Below, in pieces: positions 11,401-23,660 of a stretch of 64,000 bases of DNA (its first letter is position 1; each line of letters begins with the position of its first letter). The stretch comes from Metopolophium dirhodum (taxonomy: Eukaryota; Arthropoda; Insecta; Hemiptera; Aphididae). The translations under genes were made by a program, and so were the position numbers. The DNA is taken from assembly GCF_019925205.1 (NCBI RefSeq), contig NC_083563.1:5208001-5272000 (forward strand), written 5' to 3'. The notes under the pieces were generated by a model that saw nothing but the letters and a program-made list of their open reading frames with translations, was not told the DNA's origin and did not search any database.

Positions 11401-13223
11401 CACCATATAATAATATAGAATAAGCTTATAACAAATTTAGGAAATGTTCGGGCTAAGCCGCCAATTTGTCACAGGAAAATGTATTGATGAAACACAGAAA
11501 GGTTCCATAACCACGCGATCCGGCAGTGGTAAGCACAGACTTTTTTGTTTACGGTTAGGTACTATGAATCACAGCCATATCGGTCGCCACGTCCTTCTCC
11601 ACCGTCCGAAGATCGCTCCGTTTACGTGTATTTTTTCGTTTTCCTAGTTTGTAAGTTGGTGTATACATAGTGATGTGCAGTGCAACGAAATTCTGTCCCA
11701 AAATATGGACCTACAACCAACTGCTCTTGCGTGGCCGTTCGCCAGTGAGCAACATACTATAATAATATATAAAATTGTACTGTGGATAAACGAGTCTTGA
11801 TAAATTCCGACCAGGCGACACACCGACACATATTGACTCCTGGTTTTAGAGAATTAGATACGTGCGTTTCGATGTGCCAAAGTAGGATGCACAGTCCCCT
11901 ATATAATACACAAATTCTTTGCGTTGGACCGTTGTTTAGAAATAATAATTTGTTGTAAATTGTAATGGGCAGTACCGCAAGGGGCAAGTCACTGTACCAT
12001 TTGTATTTTGATTCGGGGCACGGCCGGTCCGAACGTTTTTGGTATTCTGACAAACATCAAAGGTTGTTTAGGTAATATAATAATTATAACAATAATTGTT
12101 ATTGTTATTTGTTGCGAAAGTGTGGCTGTCGCACCCCGAATGACCCATAACGCACGCTGCATTAAATACATGGTAGGTATATTAATAATTAAACAATATA
12201 TTTTGTATGTATTTTTTAAATTATATGCATTATTATTTATTGTATCAAGAACTTGCATTCTACCAGTTATATAGGTACCTCAATACCTGTAATAAACATA
12301 GGTAAGTACAATTAATAATATATTATTAATTATAATTTATGATGAACTGACTATATACAAAATATAAAATATGATTCAGGAGCAACCAAACATTACTTAT
12401 AATGTCTTAAAATTTTCAAAATAGTAGATAATTCGGGTAGGTATATGCCAACTGCCTAAGCAGACGGTGTTATACGCTGTCACACTGATAAATCGAAATA
12501 TTATGGGTTTATAACTTTTATATGCTGGTGCATTTAAGTATAATGAGGGAAATGTCATGTAGACACCTAATAATAATATTTGTTCTAATCAAGTCCTCTA
12601 CAATTTATCCAAAAATGCTGTGTTTATCTTGTAATATTGGTTGGTACAGACAGATCTAGTATTATAAATCAACGTATTATATGCATACTATAGGTAAAAA
12701 TTACGCGTTGTTTTATAATTTTATTTTTACGTTATTGGGCAATGAAAATACTATTGATTAATCATTATTATTTACTCTCTAGCCACTTGCGTCACGAACT
12801 ACAATCAATATCGTTGTGGATTCTAGGGTCGTTCTGTAAGTTCTGCTATTTGGTCAAGCAGCCGAGAGAAGTAGTTTGGTTAAAGTCAGACGTGTTTAAC
12901 TTATCAGCACCGCTAACATAATTGACAAATACACATTGTTAAATGTTAGGTTTGTATAAAATACACCCCTCTATACGGTACATTGTCTATTTGGCATTTG
13001 CTTTGTTAAACTTCAAATTTTCCGACAACTATAGTTTAGATTTAAGTCAATAAAAATCATAGTATATCACCACAATAAGTATATTATTATAAACTATTAA
13101 CTGACATGAATTTAATCCATAAAAAAAAAATTTATTTCAACACTACTGTTATAAATATAATAATATCTAAACTATAGACAGATTCAAAAAATCAAGAGAG
13201 CATATTTTTGAAGTAGCTGTTTC
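8423..13223. other. Intergenic DNA, no confident gene
   Basis: Mostly AT-rich. Less AT-rich islands at about 8520-8600, 9560-9690, 10800-11050 and 11100-11650 contain short open frames on both strands that read like protein but lack supporting splice sites or family signatures. A plus-strand TATA-like element at 8527, followed by TCAGT at 8564 and a CAG|GTAAAA donor at 8591, could mark a non-coding first exon; the spacing is not ideal. Nothing here can be assigned a function. Confidence 0.5.
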
Positions 13224-13328
13224 TTACTGGATATATTTTCCCGTAGGATTGACCTCGGCCGCTCCATTAAGAGCAGGATATTGGGGCTGAGATGATATCG
13301 CATTTCTTAAAGACATCATGTCTTTCAT
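13224..13328 (-). CDS. Candidate short ORF or exon (34 codons)
   Basis: On the minus strand, ATG at 13328 opens MKDMMSLRNAISSQ, continues PQYPALNGAAEVNPTGKYIQ and stops at TAA. Codon use is balanced, unlike the AT-rich surroundings. The end also reads as a donor (CCA|GTAAGA), so it could be an internal or first exon rather than a complete peptide. It lies about 230 bp downstream of the isocitrate dehydrogenase stop on the same strand. No donor near that gene's stop would join the two. I do not recognise the sequence. Confidence 0.25.
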   Translation of the reverse strand: MKDMMSLRNAISSQPQYPALNGAAEVNPTGKYIQ

Positions 13329-13356
13329 GGTATATTATTACGATGGTCATTGCGAA

Positions 13357-13362
13357 TTTATT
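13357..13362 (-). terminator. Candidate poly(A) signal of the isocitrate dehydrogenase gene
   Basis: The first AATAAA on the minus strand after the TGA stop lies about 200 nt downstream, a normal 3' untranslated length. Other AATAAA copies occur further on, for example near 13130, so the choice is tentative. Confidence 0.4.
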
Positions 13363-13560
13363 TCTCGTCTGGTATCATGATTTATCATTGTTAAACTTCA
13401 CGCTTTTCGAAAGATAAGGCACAACCCCATAACACCCTACGATGATCAGATTGATCGCATTGAACGTTAGACGAGTGAAGATAGAGCTGTTGAATCTAAT
13501 AATCTATAGTTCAGGTATTGTATATTGTATAATAGTAGCGTCGAAAATAAAATGATTGGT

Positions 13561-14312
13561 TCATTTTGGTGGATCAGAAACGTCTTGACTTTCTTTCGAC
13601 AACCGTTTGCATATTTCAGGTTGCCAACTCGACTGGCTGCACTCTTCGCAGCCATTGGGCATCGAGTTTTTTAGGTTCTTGATAACGGCATCGGTAAATT
13701 GCGAGCAGGACGCGTCACCACCCATATCCTGGGTACGAATGCCATGCCGTATGGTGTCTTCCACGGCCGCGGCAATGCAGCGCCCAGTGACCACCATGCC
13801 AGCGTGATCCAACATCCACGCGGCTGTTCTAATGATGCCCGTCGGGTTGATGACCTGTTCGTGGCCGCAAACCGTTTTCTTGAAAAGCCCGCCGCCGCCG
13901 TCGCTATGACCGTAGTTGCTATAACCGTAGTCACTCATGGTGCTGAACACAGACGCCTTTGGCCCGTACGCAACTGTCGGCACCGTAACCAGGCCGCCCG
14001 ACATCGTGCCGCACACCGAGCCGGCTAACGTGCCGTACAAGCTGGTCGTGAGCAGCACGTCGTACCGGCCAGGGTTAGTGGTCACGTTAAGGCAGAACGA
14101 GTCAAGCTTCTCCTCATTGTATTCCACATCCGGGTAGCAGGCGCTCACCTCTCGGCAGGCCTTCATGAACATCCCGTCCGACAGCCGCATCACGTTCGCC
14201 TTGTGAAGTACAGTGATCCGGGAGTGGCCGTGCTTGCAAGCGTAGTCGAACGCCAACTTGGCCACTTCCACTGAGCCTTTTCTCGACACCGTCTTGATGG
14301 ACTGCACGACGC
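13561..14312 (-). CDS. Idh3b-like: NAD-dependent isocitrate dehydrogenase beta-like subunit, exon 2 of 2
   Basis: This exon encodes residues 176 (split codon) to 425. Features by residue: AKLAFDYACK (193-202), like the beta-subunit AKFAFDYATK; LHKANVMRLSDGMF (211-224) with the family lysine K213; D246 before CLNV; NPGRYDVLLTTSLYGTLAG (255-273); NPTG (331-334); and RTQDMGG (368-374) followed by a C-terminal helix, again closest to the beta subunit. In catalytic subunits the LYGDILSD motif supplies two metal-binding aspartates. Here the equivalents are T270 and S274, so the chain probably cannot catalyse alone. A Gly/Tyr/Ser-rich insertion occupies about 302-317. The tail after residue 391 (Cys/Ser-rich, ending SDPPK) extends past the usual end. 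The acceptor is CACTCAG at 14313. Family membership is firm; the exact subunit is inferred from remembered homologues. Confidence 0.92.
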
Positions 14313-17300
14313 CTGAGTGTTGATAACAAAGTGACCGTGTATCGTTACAATCGTTAGTGCATTATAATATTATCATGTACTATACACGTGGAAAACGGTC
14401 GTAATCAATATTGAATATGATAAATATATCTCTATTCATATCAAGCAATACGAATGACTGATGAGACCACCGTTGTCATTTTTGCATATAATGCTATATA
14501 ATATAATAATATGTATATTATATTTATCATCGTTATATAACGCGTCTCGCCGAACCGCACCACCACGGCCGTTCGTTACTATTTCGTCGCGCCCCTTATT
14601 TACACATTGTACACCGGCGAACCCAACTATATTGTACTTTATAAAATATTATATATTTATGAGTACTACTACCCCGCGTAGGTTTTCATTGATGTTAACA
14701 CCCCCCACTCCCCCCCCAACCGGAAACTAACTGTTTTGCGTGTCTCTGAGGACCCTTCACGCTTACACGAGTATCTTTTAGTCGGAGGGTTACCGAACAC
14801 AACGTACCGTGATTACAAGAATAAGTCTAACCATATACTGTCGTATGTTTCGTACCATTTTCACCGTTCGCAAACGCGAAGTAATAATATATTATAGGAA
14901 ATGTAATATAATATACTTTAATACCTATTATACATAACATCATTAGGATGGACGACGGTACGAGAAACATTTTGTATCATATACGCGCGTAATGAATAAT
15001 ATAGATTTAAAATCAAACTTCTACCAATCAATAGTACGTGAACTTAATAATTTTATATTATTATATAGTGGCATAAAACGTATTAAATATTTAGTTGATT
15101 CACCACATAATTTTATAATTTAAGAACAATATTATTTAAAATACTACCTACCTACTAGGATTGAATTACGTTTTGTATGCAATAAAATTAAGTACGACGT
15201 GTTGTAGGGCAAGATCGGATCTCAAGGCTCATATTGAATAAATAAAAAAATAATATAAAAATAGACATCAGTGAACTAACAGATTTTTTTAAAAATGTAG
15301 GATCATCATGAATCTTTATAGATATTAATCTAATCAATTCGAGGGTTATATAACTCTCTAAACTAATATTATACATTAACAAATTGTACGTTACATTCAA
15401 ACAAATTTGTATACATTTATGTTAAAATGTTATCGTAAAATCTAAAAATAAATGAATACAAAATGTACTATTTCTTTTTTATGTTTGTCAGTTTGATACG
15501 AATGGATTTTAAAATATTTGACTGCACGCCACATACACTCTGTGCTATAATATTATATCGGTGTTTTATTTTCTGCAGTTGACCATTAACCGATTTTATT
15601 TATGAAATGCACCCCTATATCGTTGGTTTTGAATTAAACAATATATACGTTTGTGAATTTATAGTGAAACAATTGAACTAAAAGCTTAGTATATTTTATC
15701 ACCAATTCGATGACCTCGGTGATCCTTACACGCGTTCACATTTTGGTGTTAGTAAAACATTGTAAACCAGTTTAAAAATAAAAATAATATTTTTCCCCTC
15801 ACTATAGACGCGGTAAAGGTTATGCAAATCTGAATAACGCCCTGTCTAAGAAAACGTCATTTGCCGTACATAGCGGAGACGCAGATTATTGTACGATTTG
15901 CGTTCACGCACTGAATTCGACAATAAATATGTAAATGTATATTTTTTCCGTGTACAATATTAATATAAAATATGTGAAAAATTTAAATCGTGTGATTTTT
16001 TTTTTTAAGACCATAATATTATATATATATTATTGAGACGCGCGGTTGTGTGTTATTATACGTTTTCTACATACACACAAAATTACGTTACAGATTAGTA
16101 TATTGTTTATAATATTACGTTTCCGCACTAAGCCACACCTTGGTTGGATAATATTTAGTGGCTGTATGTTATAAATAATTATAATGCATAAATCGAATGA
16201 ATTCGGTGTAGGACATTCACCACGACGTCTGTATAGGTTTAATTTGCACATCTTGATTATAAATTCTGAATTTGTTTTTTTTTTTAAATATTATTTTTTA
16301 ATAACACGCAATAAATGTGACTATGATAACAGTATATTATGTATAGAAGTTTAGAGAAACACGAATGTTTAATGTTTAAAAATTGAGTTATTTATTAAAC
16401 TTTGTCACTGGCGATAAACGATTGCTAGGGTCGGGGACACTCTTTAATCGCGCTATCTTCTGTTACAAGTGTTTTCGCCGTTCGTTTAAAATTAAACCCA
16501 AATTATATCCCTCGGGTATCCCAATTATAAATTAAAGTAAAACAAACTTGAAAAATAAAACTCTCATTAATTTTTAACGTTAAAGCAATATTTTCAAAAA
16601 CTTTTGTTCCTTCTGCATGAATAGCAATTTATTGTTGCATAATACTTCTTAATAAAAAAAATAAATTAGAAAAAAAACAATAATAATTTTTTACTCAATA
16701 TGAATAATAAAAATCACTTGAATACAAGTAAACTTATTCAAAAGCGTATATCTTTAAAATAAATTGTTATTAAAAAAAGCAATAAGTTCCAGGCATACAA
16801 GAATATAACAGAACCAATCAAAATCACAAAAGAAATTTATTGAACGTTATTTTTCATCAAAAACGACGATTAAAACATTTTGCATGAAAATGCAAATAGG
16901 TAAATCATCAATCAATCTTCATAGGAACAAAAAAAAAAATGAAAATAAAATCTAATATCCATCACAAATACAACAACAATCTGAACAAATAGTATTGGTA
17001 GGATGAAGATTATGGATTATTCTCCAATAACTTTTATAAATCGTTATTTTGTCAGTATTCGTAGTTAAACCAAATAATTTAGAGAATGTGAGCCAACTTT
17101 TGTAATATCTAACACACTGATTATTCGCGGAAGTATTATCGATTTTAAGTGACATGACATCATAATATTATATGGCGGCAAACGTGACCATTACGATTCT
17201 CCTTTTCTGTTTTTGATGTTTTCGATGATTAATACGTTTTCGTGTACTTCTTTAAGGACTATTATTCATTTCTCTCACCAGATCGTTCCATTACTTTTTC

Positions 17301-18194
17301 TCCAGACCCACGTCTCAGAAACATCCAATTTTTCATATCTCATTACAAAGTTTTAACACTGATGGACCCACCACCTGCACCTTTTGGCCAAATTATTTTC
17401 AGCCAAAAATTTTGTTGAACATTTTTGTATGTAATAGTGAACACATATGAACACTGTTGTTTATTATTATTTATGAGTTTATGAACAGCGACCGGTAGTA
17501 TTAACGGAAATGTACATATTTGATACAGTATTTTTATTCGTGTGAAAGATCAATTGTAAAAGATATAAATCAACATTAATCATATATAAGTATCATCTCG
17601 CGCAGCTATTTCCTATTGAGAAAAGTAGATTTAATGGGTAATAGTGTAAGCAGAATGCATTAAAAATAAAACAAATTTTAATTCCGACGGTGTGACGAAT
17701 ATTAGTAACAAAATAAATATCTACATTTCATTATAAGGTCTAATTGCTGTACCCTGCAGTATCTGTATCAAATAAAAAAATGCTTGTAATAATTCAAACA
17801 CGTACTCTGGGCTCTGTTTAAAAATACAAATCCGAAAATCCTGATTATCCGGCTTCATAAATTATATGAAATTCAGATATTTTTACAAAGCTACTATAGC
17901 TTAACCGGTCGACGGCGATGCTTGTTTGTGGCCGGGGGGAGCTGCAGTCGCATGGTTGAAGTATGATATTTTATAATAATTTACCACCACGGAGGACCGT
18001 GTCAGTTATATCATGAAAATATGTGTTTGCGAATAATAACGTACCTTTGGTGGCTGGGTACCTGAGACCTATCCAATAATTGACCGGTCTAGAGAGACCG
18101 GGCCGAGAGGTAAGTATAGGTATAATTACGCGACGATCGACGATGGAATAAATTTATATTTATATATAGCGTAGATGATGATCGTTATCATTAC
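14313..18194 (-). other. Intron of the isocitrate dehydrogenase beta-like gene (3,882 nt)
   Basis: On the minus strand it runs from GTAATGATAA to CAACACTCAG, joining a split glycine codon (G|GC, phase 1). It is largely AT-rich. A CpG-richer patch at about 14540-14640, a 7-bp hairpin at 18084-18101 and a plus-strand consensus donor at 18110 lie inside it. A 67-codon minus frame at 16952-17155 ends in a Cys-rich run and looks non-coding. No third exon is needed: the two flanking exons match the family without a gap. Confidence 0.88.
18084..18101. repeat. 7-bp stem hairpin with AGAG loop
   Basis: CCGGTCT, AGAG, AGACCGG read directly. It is a GC-rich perfect stem in an AT-rich intron, 8 bases before a consensus plus-strand splice donor. 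Confidence 0.7.
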
Positions 18195-18720
18195 CCGGGG
18201 AGACGAGGTGCTCGATTTCGGAGTATTCGCCGCTCACGTTGTCGCGAATGTTTATCAGGTTGACGGGACCGTACGGCTCGTGTCCGATGGAAGAATTGAA
18301 CTTGCGCACGCCGACGAACGCGTTGAGCGCTTTGTTGAGCGCCAACGAGTCCGACCACAACGAGTCGTTCTGTCCCGGGGTCGAGTCCTTGGCGCAAAGC
18401 ACAAGTCCCGTCTCGATCGCAGAATTCAGCACTTGCGGGTTGACGGTCATCCGGTTGGTTTTGTGGTCCCGGTACACGCTCAGCGTTTGATAGTCCCATT
18501 CCACCGGCACGAGGGCCGCTTTGAAGATTTTTCTAACGGCCGCGAACACCACGGGCCCTGTGCCCTGGCCCTCGATTACCGTCACGCGCACGGGCCGCTG
18601 CTCTTTGCCGTTTCCGGCGCCGCTCACAAGACTCCCGCACAGCTCAGCCGACCGTCCGTAATGTCCGAATAAATGTCCGCCTTGGACATTTCTCAACAGA
18701 GTTTTAAGCGCGTTGCACAT
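18195..18720 (-). CDS. Idh3b-like: NAD-dependent isocitrate dehydrogenase beta-like subunit, exon 1 of 2
   Basis: It encodes residues 1-175 and the first base of codon 176. ATG at 18720 begins MCNALKTLLRNVQGGHLFGH; the frame is open further upstream but has no ATG, so this start is preferred. Residues 1-25 have basic residues and no acidic ones, as in a mitochondrial presequence. VRVTVIEGQGTGP (44-56) replaces the family's IPGDGIGPE loop, with D to Q and E to V changes. VRKIFKAALVPVEW (62-75) closely matches the beta-subunit VKEVFKAAAVPVEF. NKALNAFVGVRK (129-140) corresponds to the isocitrate-loop arginine region, and NIRDNVSGEYSEIEH (157-171) to the conserved RENTEGEYSSLEH. The enzyme is a mitochondrial matrix complex of catalytic alpha and regulatory beta and gamma chains that oxidises isocitrate to 2-oxoglutarate in the TCA cycle. 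The donor GG|GTAATG at 18194 joins exon 2 in phase, giving 425 residues, somewhat longer than the usual 370-390. Confidence 0.9.
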
Positions 18721-21700
18721 TTTTGTATATTTTTGATAATACAAAACGAAAATCCCAAAAACTGCTTTAATTGTTACGATTGTAAGAATACATAAACAAC
18801 ACAATGGGCATTAGATAATAATATTAGTAGGTACGTCAGTAACTACATAGTATATTATTTTTGTTCACGAAAACTACATAACGACAGAGGTCTTGACGAC
18901 AAGAGAAGTTATTATTATATCGTCCGAGCTTAATACAAATTACTTGATGGTTAAAAAAAATTATATCCCTAATATTACCTATATAATATTATTTTAACTT
19001 AACTATATGCATTTTTTAACATTTTAACGGTAAATCCTGAAGTTGTTTCCATTGCAACAAATTATAAAAACCTCTGAATTACCCAAACGACTGACAAGTA
19101 TTTGAGTCATGAGCGGGTTAGGTTGACTCTAGGTAGGTATAGAATTTTTATAGGAACAGTGGAATTTAAATGTTAAATAATTAAAAATAAAATACGTTGT
19201 AAAATAAATGCAAAGTAAACGCTCGAATAATGTTTTGCCGGTTGCTTAATAGAAGTGTACTAATTTATAGAACCTTTCTGTTGTACATAAATCAAAGGAG
19301 ATTACTGGATAAATATAAAATGCTAACACTTAGATTTATGAGGTTAAAGGACAATTTAAAAAAAAAATCTCATTCAGACACATATAGGTAATAAAGCATT
19401 TTATTGGCATTTACCATAAAAATATATATACGTATTTCAATGAGTTATTACTTATTATTGTGTTTTGGATAAGGACGTGAAATGCTATTAAATCAACGTT
19501 AGCATTTAACCTAATCGATGACGTATACGTAGTACGTCAATAAATGAGCTCCCCTTCTCGTAATTTTACGATTTATTTTATTGGAAAATAAATTTTCAAC
19601 ATTAGGTGCATTACTGCTGGACACTACAGTGAGATAATTAAGACGCCTGTGGTCCTTGTATTATGTAGTTACTATTAACTTATAGCGAATATTAAATAGA
19701 CAACAATGTGTATGTTACTTGGGAACATAACAAGGAAAATATAAGTGTTATTTTTATTTTGTGCTATTTAATTCGATAAATCAAAAATATATAGGTTAAC
19801 CTCACTTATAACAATAAACGCACACACCTACTTACGTTACTGTAGAACCTCACTATAACTCAAAAATCTCACTGGTCAACAGTTGAAAAGTGCACTTTTG
19901 AATAATATTCAATTATGGATACGACGAGTGACAGACTTATACGCTTACGTTTTTCATAATCACGAGTATTGTAAAATCGGCTTATAAGACAATAGTTTAA
20001 CAATATAATTATTATAAATAATAATAACATGTAAAATACCTACACCACTACAGACATCAATTTTTTACGTTATAATATAACATATATCGATTACTATAGC
20101 TACTCGATAACTTTGTAATATTATTTAAGGATCATATAAGCATTAACAGTAACTTATATAATTATAATATATACATATACTAATAATATTTAATACTGTT
20201 TACTCAAGGCCCATAATATAGAAATGTTTACAATTTATGTTCCTTTTTTTGTTTAACTATGATCAGAAGACTACTAATGCTAGTATTTATAACCAATGAT
20301 TTATGATTATACGTTTTTATTTTGTTTTCGCAACAAAACTACGCTTTACGGTTTTAGTTTTTAACTATATGCTTGGCCGCACTTAAAAATTAATTTGTGT
20401 ACTGCAGCATTCAGAATACTTTTTAAGCAAACAATTCAAAAATGTCAAGAAATAGTTCTCTATGATTCATTGTATAATAATACTAATAAAATATTAACGA
20501 AAATTACATTTCCGAGAATTCAAAAAAAGTTTTTAAACTAAATAAAACATATAGGTATATGTATTGTAAATACCTATACATTAAACATTAATTTTAAAAT
20601 CGTACCGTTTAGGTTTTAGTGTATGTTTGTATGTTTATATGATATTTAATATTGTTATCCAGAATAATTGTATTTCTATAATAATAATAACAATGAATGT
20701 TAGGTATATTTTTTTTATATTGAATTATAACAAACAATAAATTCTACCGTTTTAGAAATGTGAAATTTTAAAAATATACATTCGCTTACTGTACATTTTA
20801 TAATATATTATGTCGACATTTTTAATTTTATTACTTGGCTATCACGTGACTTTTTGAAATTTATTAAACTAACATTACATTCAGAATAAACAATCTACTG
20901 CACGTAATTGAATCTCAAAAAAGACGAGCTTCACCACTAAAATAATGGCTAGAAACTGTTGATAATACAAATGTTTTCCCTAAGAGTAGGAACACTGTAT
21001 CCGACTGTTTTATAAACGATCGAATATTTCTCACAGGTCTTGACAGCCACAGGAACCACTAACATTTGCTACCGCTGAAATACGACTTTCCATCGAATTA
21101 AATTCTTCTATTTACGAAATTGGCACAATTTTGAACAAAATAATCTTACAATGACACTCTTAATTTTTTCTACGAAACATAATAAATAAAAAAAATAATT
21201 CGTAGGTACAATTCCTTAAAAATGTTAATACAAAAATATAGTTAACTCTTTAATATTCATTTATTCCGTTACTTTTATCTTCATTATTCAATATCAAAAT
21301 GAATTAAATTAATTACCATGGATTTGGCTACTTAAGTTATTAAAAAAATAAGCGCGCAAGCTGATTATGATATTAAAAGTTCATTTTATAAATGTTTAAA
21401 CACCTAAGTGATAAAATAATACGTTGAAAGTTATTTGAAAACATTTATGTTTGTATCACTAATTACCATAAAACAGGGCAACTTTTCATTAGTATTTAAT
21501 ACATTTTCCTTCGTATCAGCTATAAAATATTATTTTTATAATAACTTTTTTGTCCTCCGGTGTTTTAAATTTTTCATAATCCATTTTCTCATAGTATTAA
21601 AATCACATCAAGTCCCCCATGGATTATAAAAATAAAAATAAAAAACCTGAAGCGCTTACTTCTCTCTTCTTTTGTCGGTCTTCGTCCTTAATGAAATTAT

Positions 21701-23300
21701 TACAATAACTATATCCTCCATAAAAGAATTATTCTTACATTGTCTTATGTGCGCAAAACATATTATAACTATTATTATTACTATCGTGCCTACTACCGGA
21801 ACCGCCCATATTATCTCATGATGTTGAATACTGTTAAATGAATCTTATAGGGGTGAAATCTCGTGTGTGGTGTGTCATTTATAATATATAAGTTGAGTGA
21901 TATTGAGAAGGTCGAGAGACAATTTGTAGGTATGTAAATAAATACGTATTTTTTTTTTTTCATTAATGAGAACTCTTGACAAATATAACCGTTATGCAAA
22001 TATAGTCGTGTCACCGCCCCATACTGTAACACTGACGACCGAGGTGTTGTCTGGTAGATTGTTATAAAAAAAGACACGTCGAATAAAAACGAACGATTGT
22101 ATCATTTTCGGGTTATTTAATTCTTATTCTTATTCTTCTTCTTCTTCTTATTATTATTATTATTATTATTTTCATAATAATGATATATAATGTTACTGTA
22201 TACAAAGAACAGGAAACTATACTGGTTTCAAAGGCTTGCCCCGTATAAGAATTTCCGTTTTATATATCCTATCTCCATGTGATACATTGGGGATTTTATA
22301 CTTAGTTGCATGTCAGTCGATCATTTGTAATGAAATTATATTGTGAAATATTGAAATTTTAAAAATAATAATAGTAATAATAAACGTTCGTTGTCTACCT
22401 GTCTAATATTTACTTTATGTACCTATAACACTTCGATTCTCCAAAAGATCTTTCTCAAGAACGGTATTATAAACGTGTTCCTTAAAATATATAATATGTA
22501 TGTACTATAATATATTAATCACTGCAACTAAGCGCATAGCGTGTGAACCCTAATTTTATCTAATCTATCCTCGTGCAACACACGTTGAACGGATATGGCA
22601 ACAAAATTGAATTACAATTCAAATCCCTATAAAATCGCTTGTGTCAATAAATTAATTCCGAGAATCTTACTAAAAAATCTCTTTGCCGTGCTTGTGTTAC
22701 ATAAATAATACATAATTATATTATATTATATAGTATATTCTTACATTTGTTACTATTATATTAGTAACATTATAGTTCGCTGTAATCGTCAGCCGGTTGA
22801 TATGATATTATATGATATCGTGTACAGAGAAATCACCCATTCACGCCAAAAAATATTAATTCGTTTTGGGTACAGTCTATTTGAGGCAAAATAAAATAGA
22901 TGAGTTATTTCCGAAAGCCAATTTTACCTGCGTATACACATTTTACATTAACGCCTCGGTCTAATAAATATTTAAAGACATACAACATAACTTTTAATAA
23001 GGCTATACTTTTACAAGTCTATATTATAAATATTAAAGTTTTGTATATTATTACGTCGATAGACTGGCAAGACAGTACAGACATACACAGTGGGAACACA
23101 CAGCCCTTAAATTAACGGTTCGATTTCGCCGCGAATGAGTAATGTTGTAGTTTAGATAATATTATGCAGGTATATAATAATATGATTATATTGAGCGGTG
23201 AAAAGCCCAGGCACACACTCGCCCATACTCGCACGCAAGAAAAAAAAAATAAGTACCTAATAAAAAACCAAATTATACTATAAATTATACTATAAATTCG
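18721..23300. other. Intergenic AT-rich DNA
   Basis: The first few hundred bases should hold the promoter of the isocitrate dehydrogenase gene, but no convincing TATA or initiator pair is visible. The rest is AT-rich with short meaningless frames and one compound microsatellite at 22121-22170. I see no gene. Confidence 0.55.
22121..22170. repeat. Compound (TTCTTA)/(TTC)/(TTA) microsatellite
   Basis: TTCTTA-like units pass into TTC and then TTA units over 50 bases, a pyrimidine-rich compound simple repeat. Confidence 0.95.
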
Positions 23301-23660
23301 CGATCTCGCGGAGAGCCCGTCGCGAGAGTCGTAAAACCAGAAGGGCAGGGGGGGGGAAGGACAAAATCGAAACGGACGACACTGCGAGGTGTATATACAC
23401 ATTATAGACGATACCGTATAATGCATTATAATAATATAATGGACCGTATACAAACGGCGCGGTTCCTATTGTACGTGCGGTTTACCTAACGTAACCGACT
23501 ATTACCATTCGGCGACAGCGGCAGTGGACGATTAAAGCTCGGGCCCACGTATATACAAATTATTATTAACAGGGAGCGAAAAAAAAATCGTTGGTTGCGC
23601 GCTCCACGGCGGCGGAGGATTTACCGCATGGGATTAAGTCTGTGTAGCGTGAAAGGGAGG
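23301..23660. other. CpG-rich patch, possible promoter or 5' untranslated region
   Basis: It is clearly less AT-rich than its surroundings. It contains CTCGCG and CGCGAG as an inverted pair (about 23305-23326), a poly-G stretch near 23349, and CpG-rich segments to about 23660. A 13-bp tandem (AATTATACTATAA type) lies just before it. No ORF with family features is present. Confidence 0.35.

Noticed and set aside
11340..11420. Segment with GGAGCACTGAAGCCCC that recalls a common aphid repeat
   Set aside because: There is no second copy in the window and no inverted ends, so it rests on memory alone.
13607..14329. Plus-strand and out-of-frame minus ORFs over isocitrate dehydrogenase exon 2
   Set aside because: Only the frame 13561-14312 matches the enzyme family. 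The others are overlapping shadows.
16952..17155. 67-codon minus-strand frame in the intron, ending in PTNTICSDCCCICDGY, which loosely recalls the P-G-T-T-I-x-S-D-C-W motif of ISXO2/Merlin transposases
   Set aside because: The upstream segment is broken in all frames and shows no convincing first catalytic motif. A six-residue resemblance in a Cys-rich run is not enough.
18175..18672. 165-codon plus-strand ORF opposite isocitrate dehydrogenase exon 1
   Set aside because: Antisense shadow of a clear family match. It has no recognisable domain.
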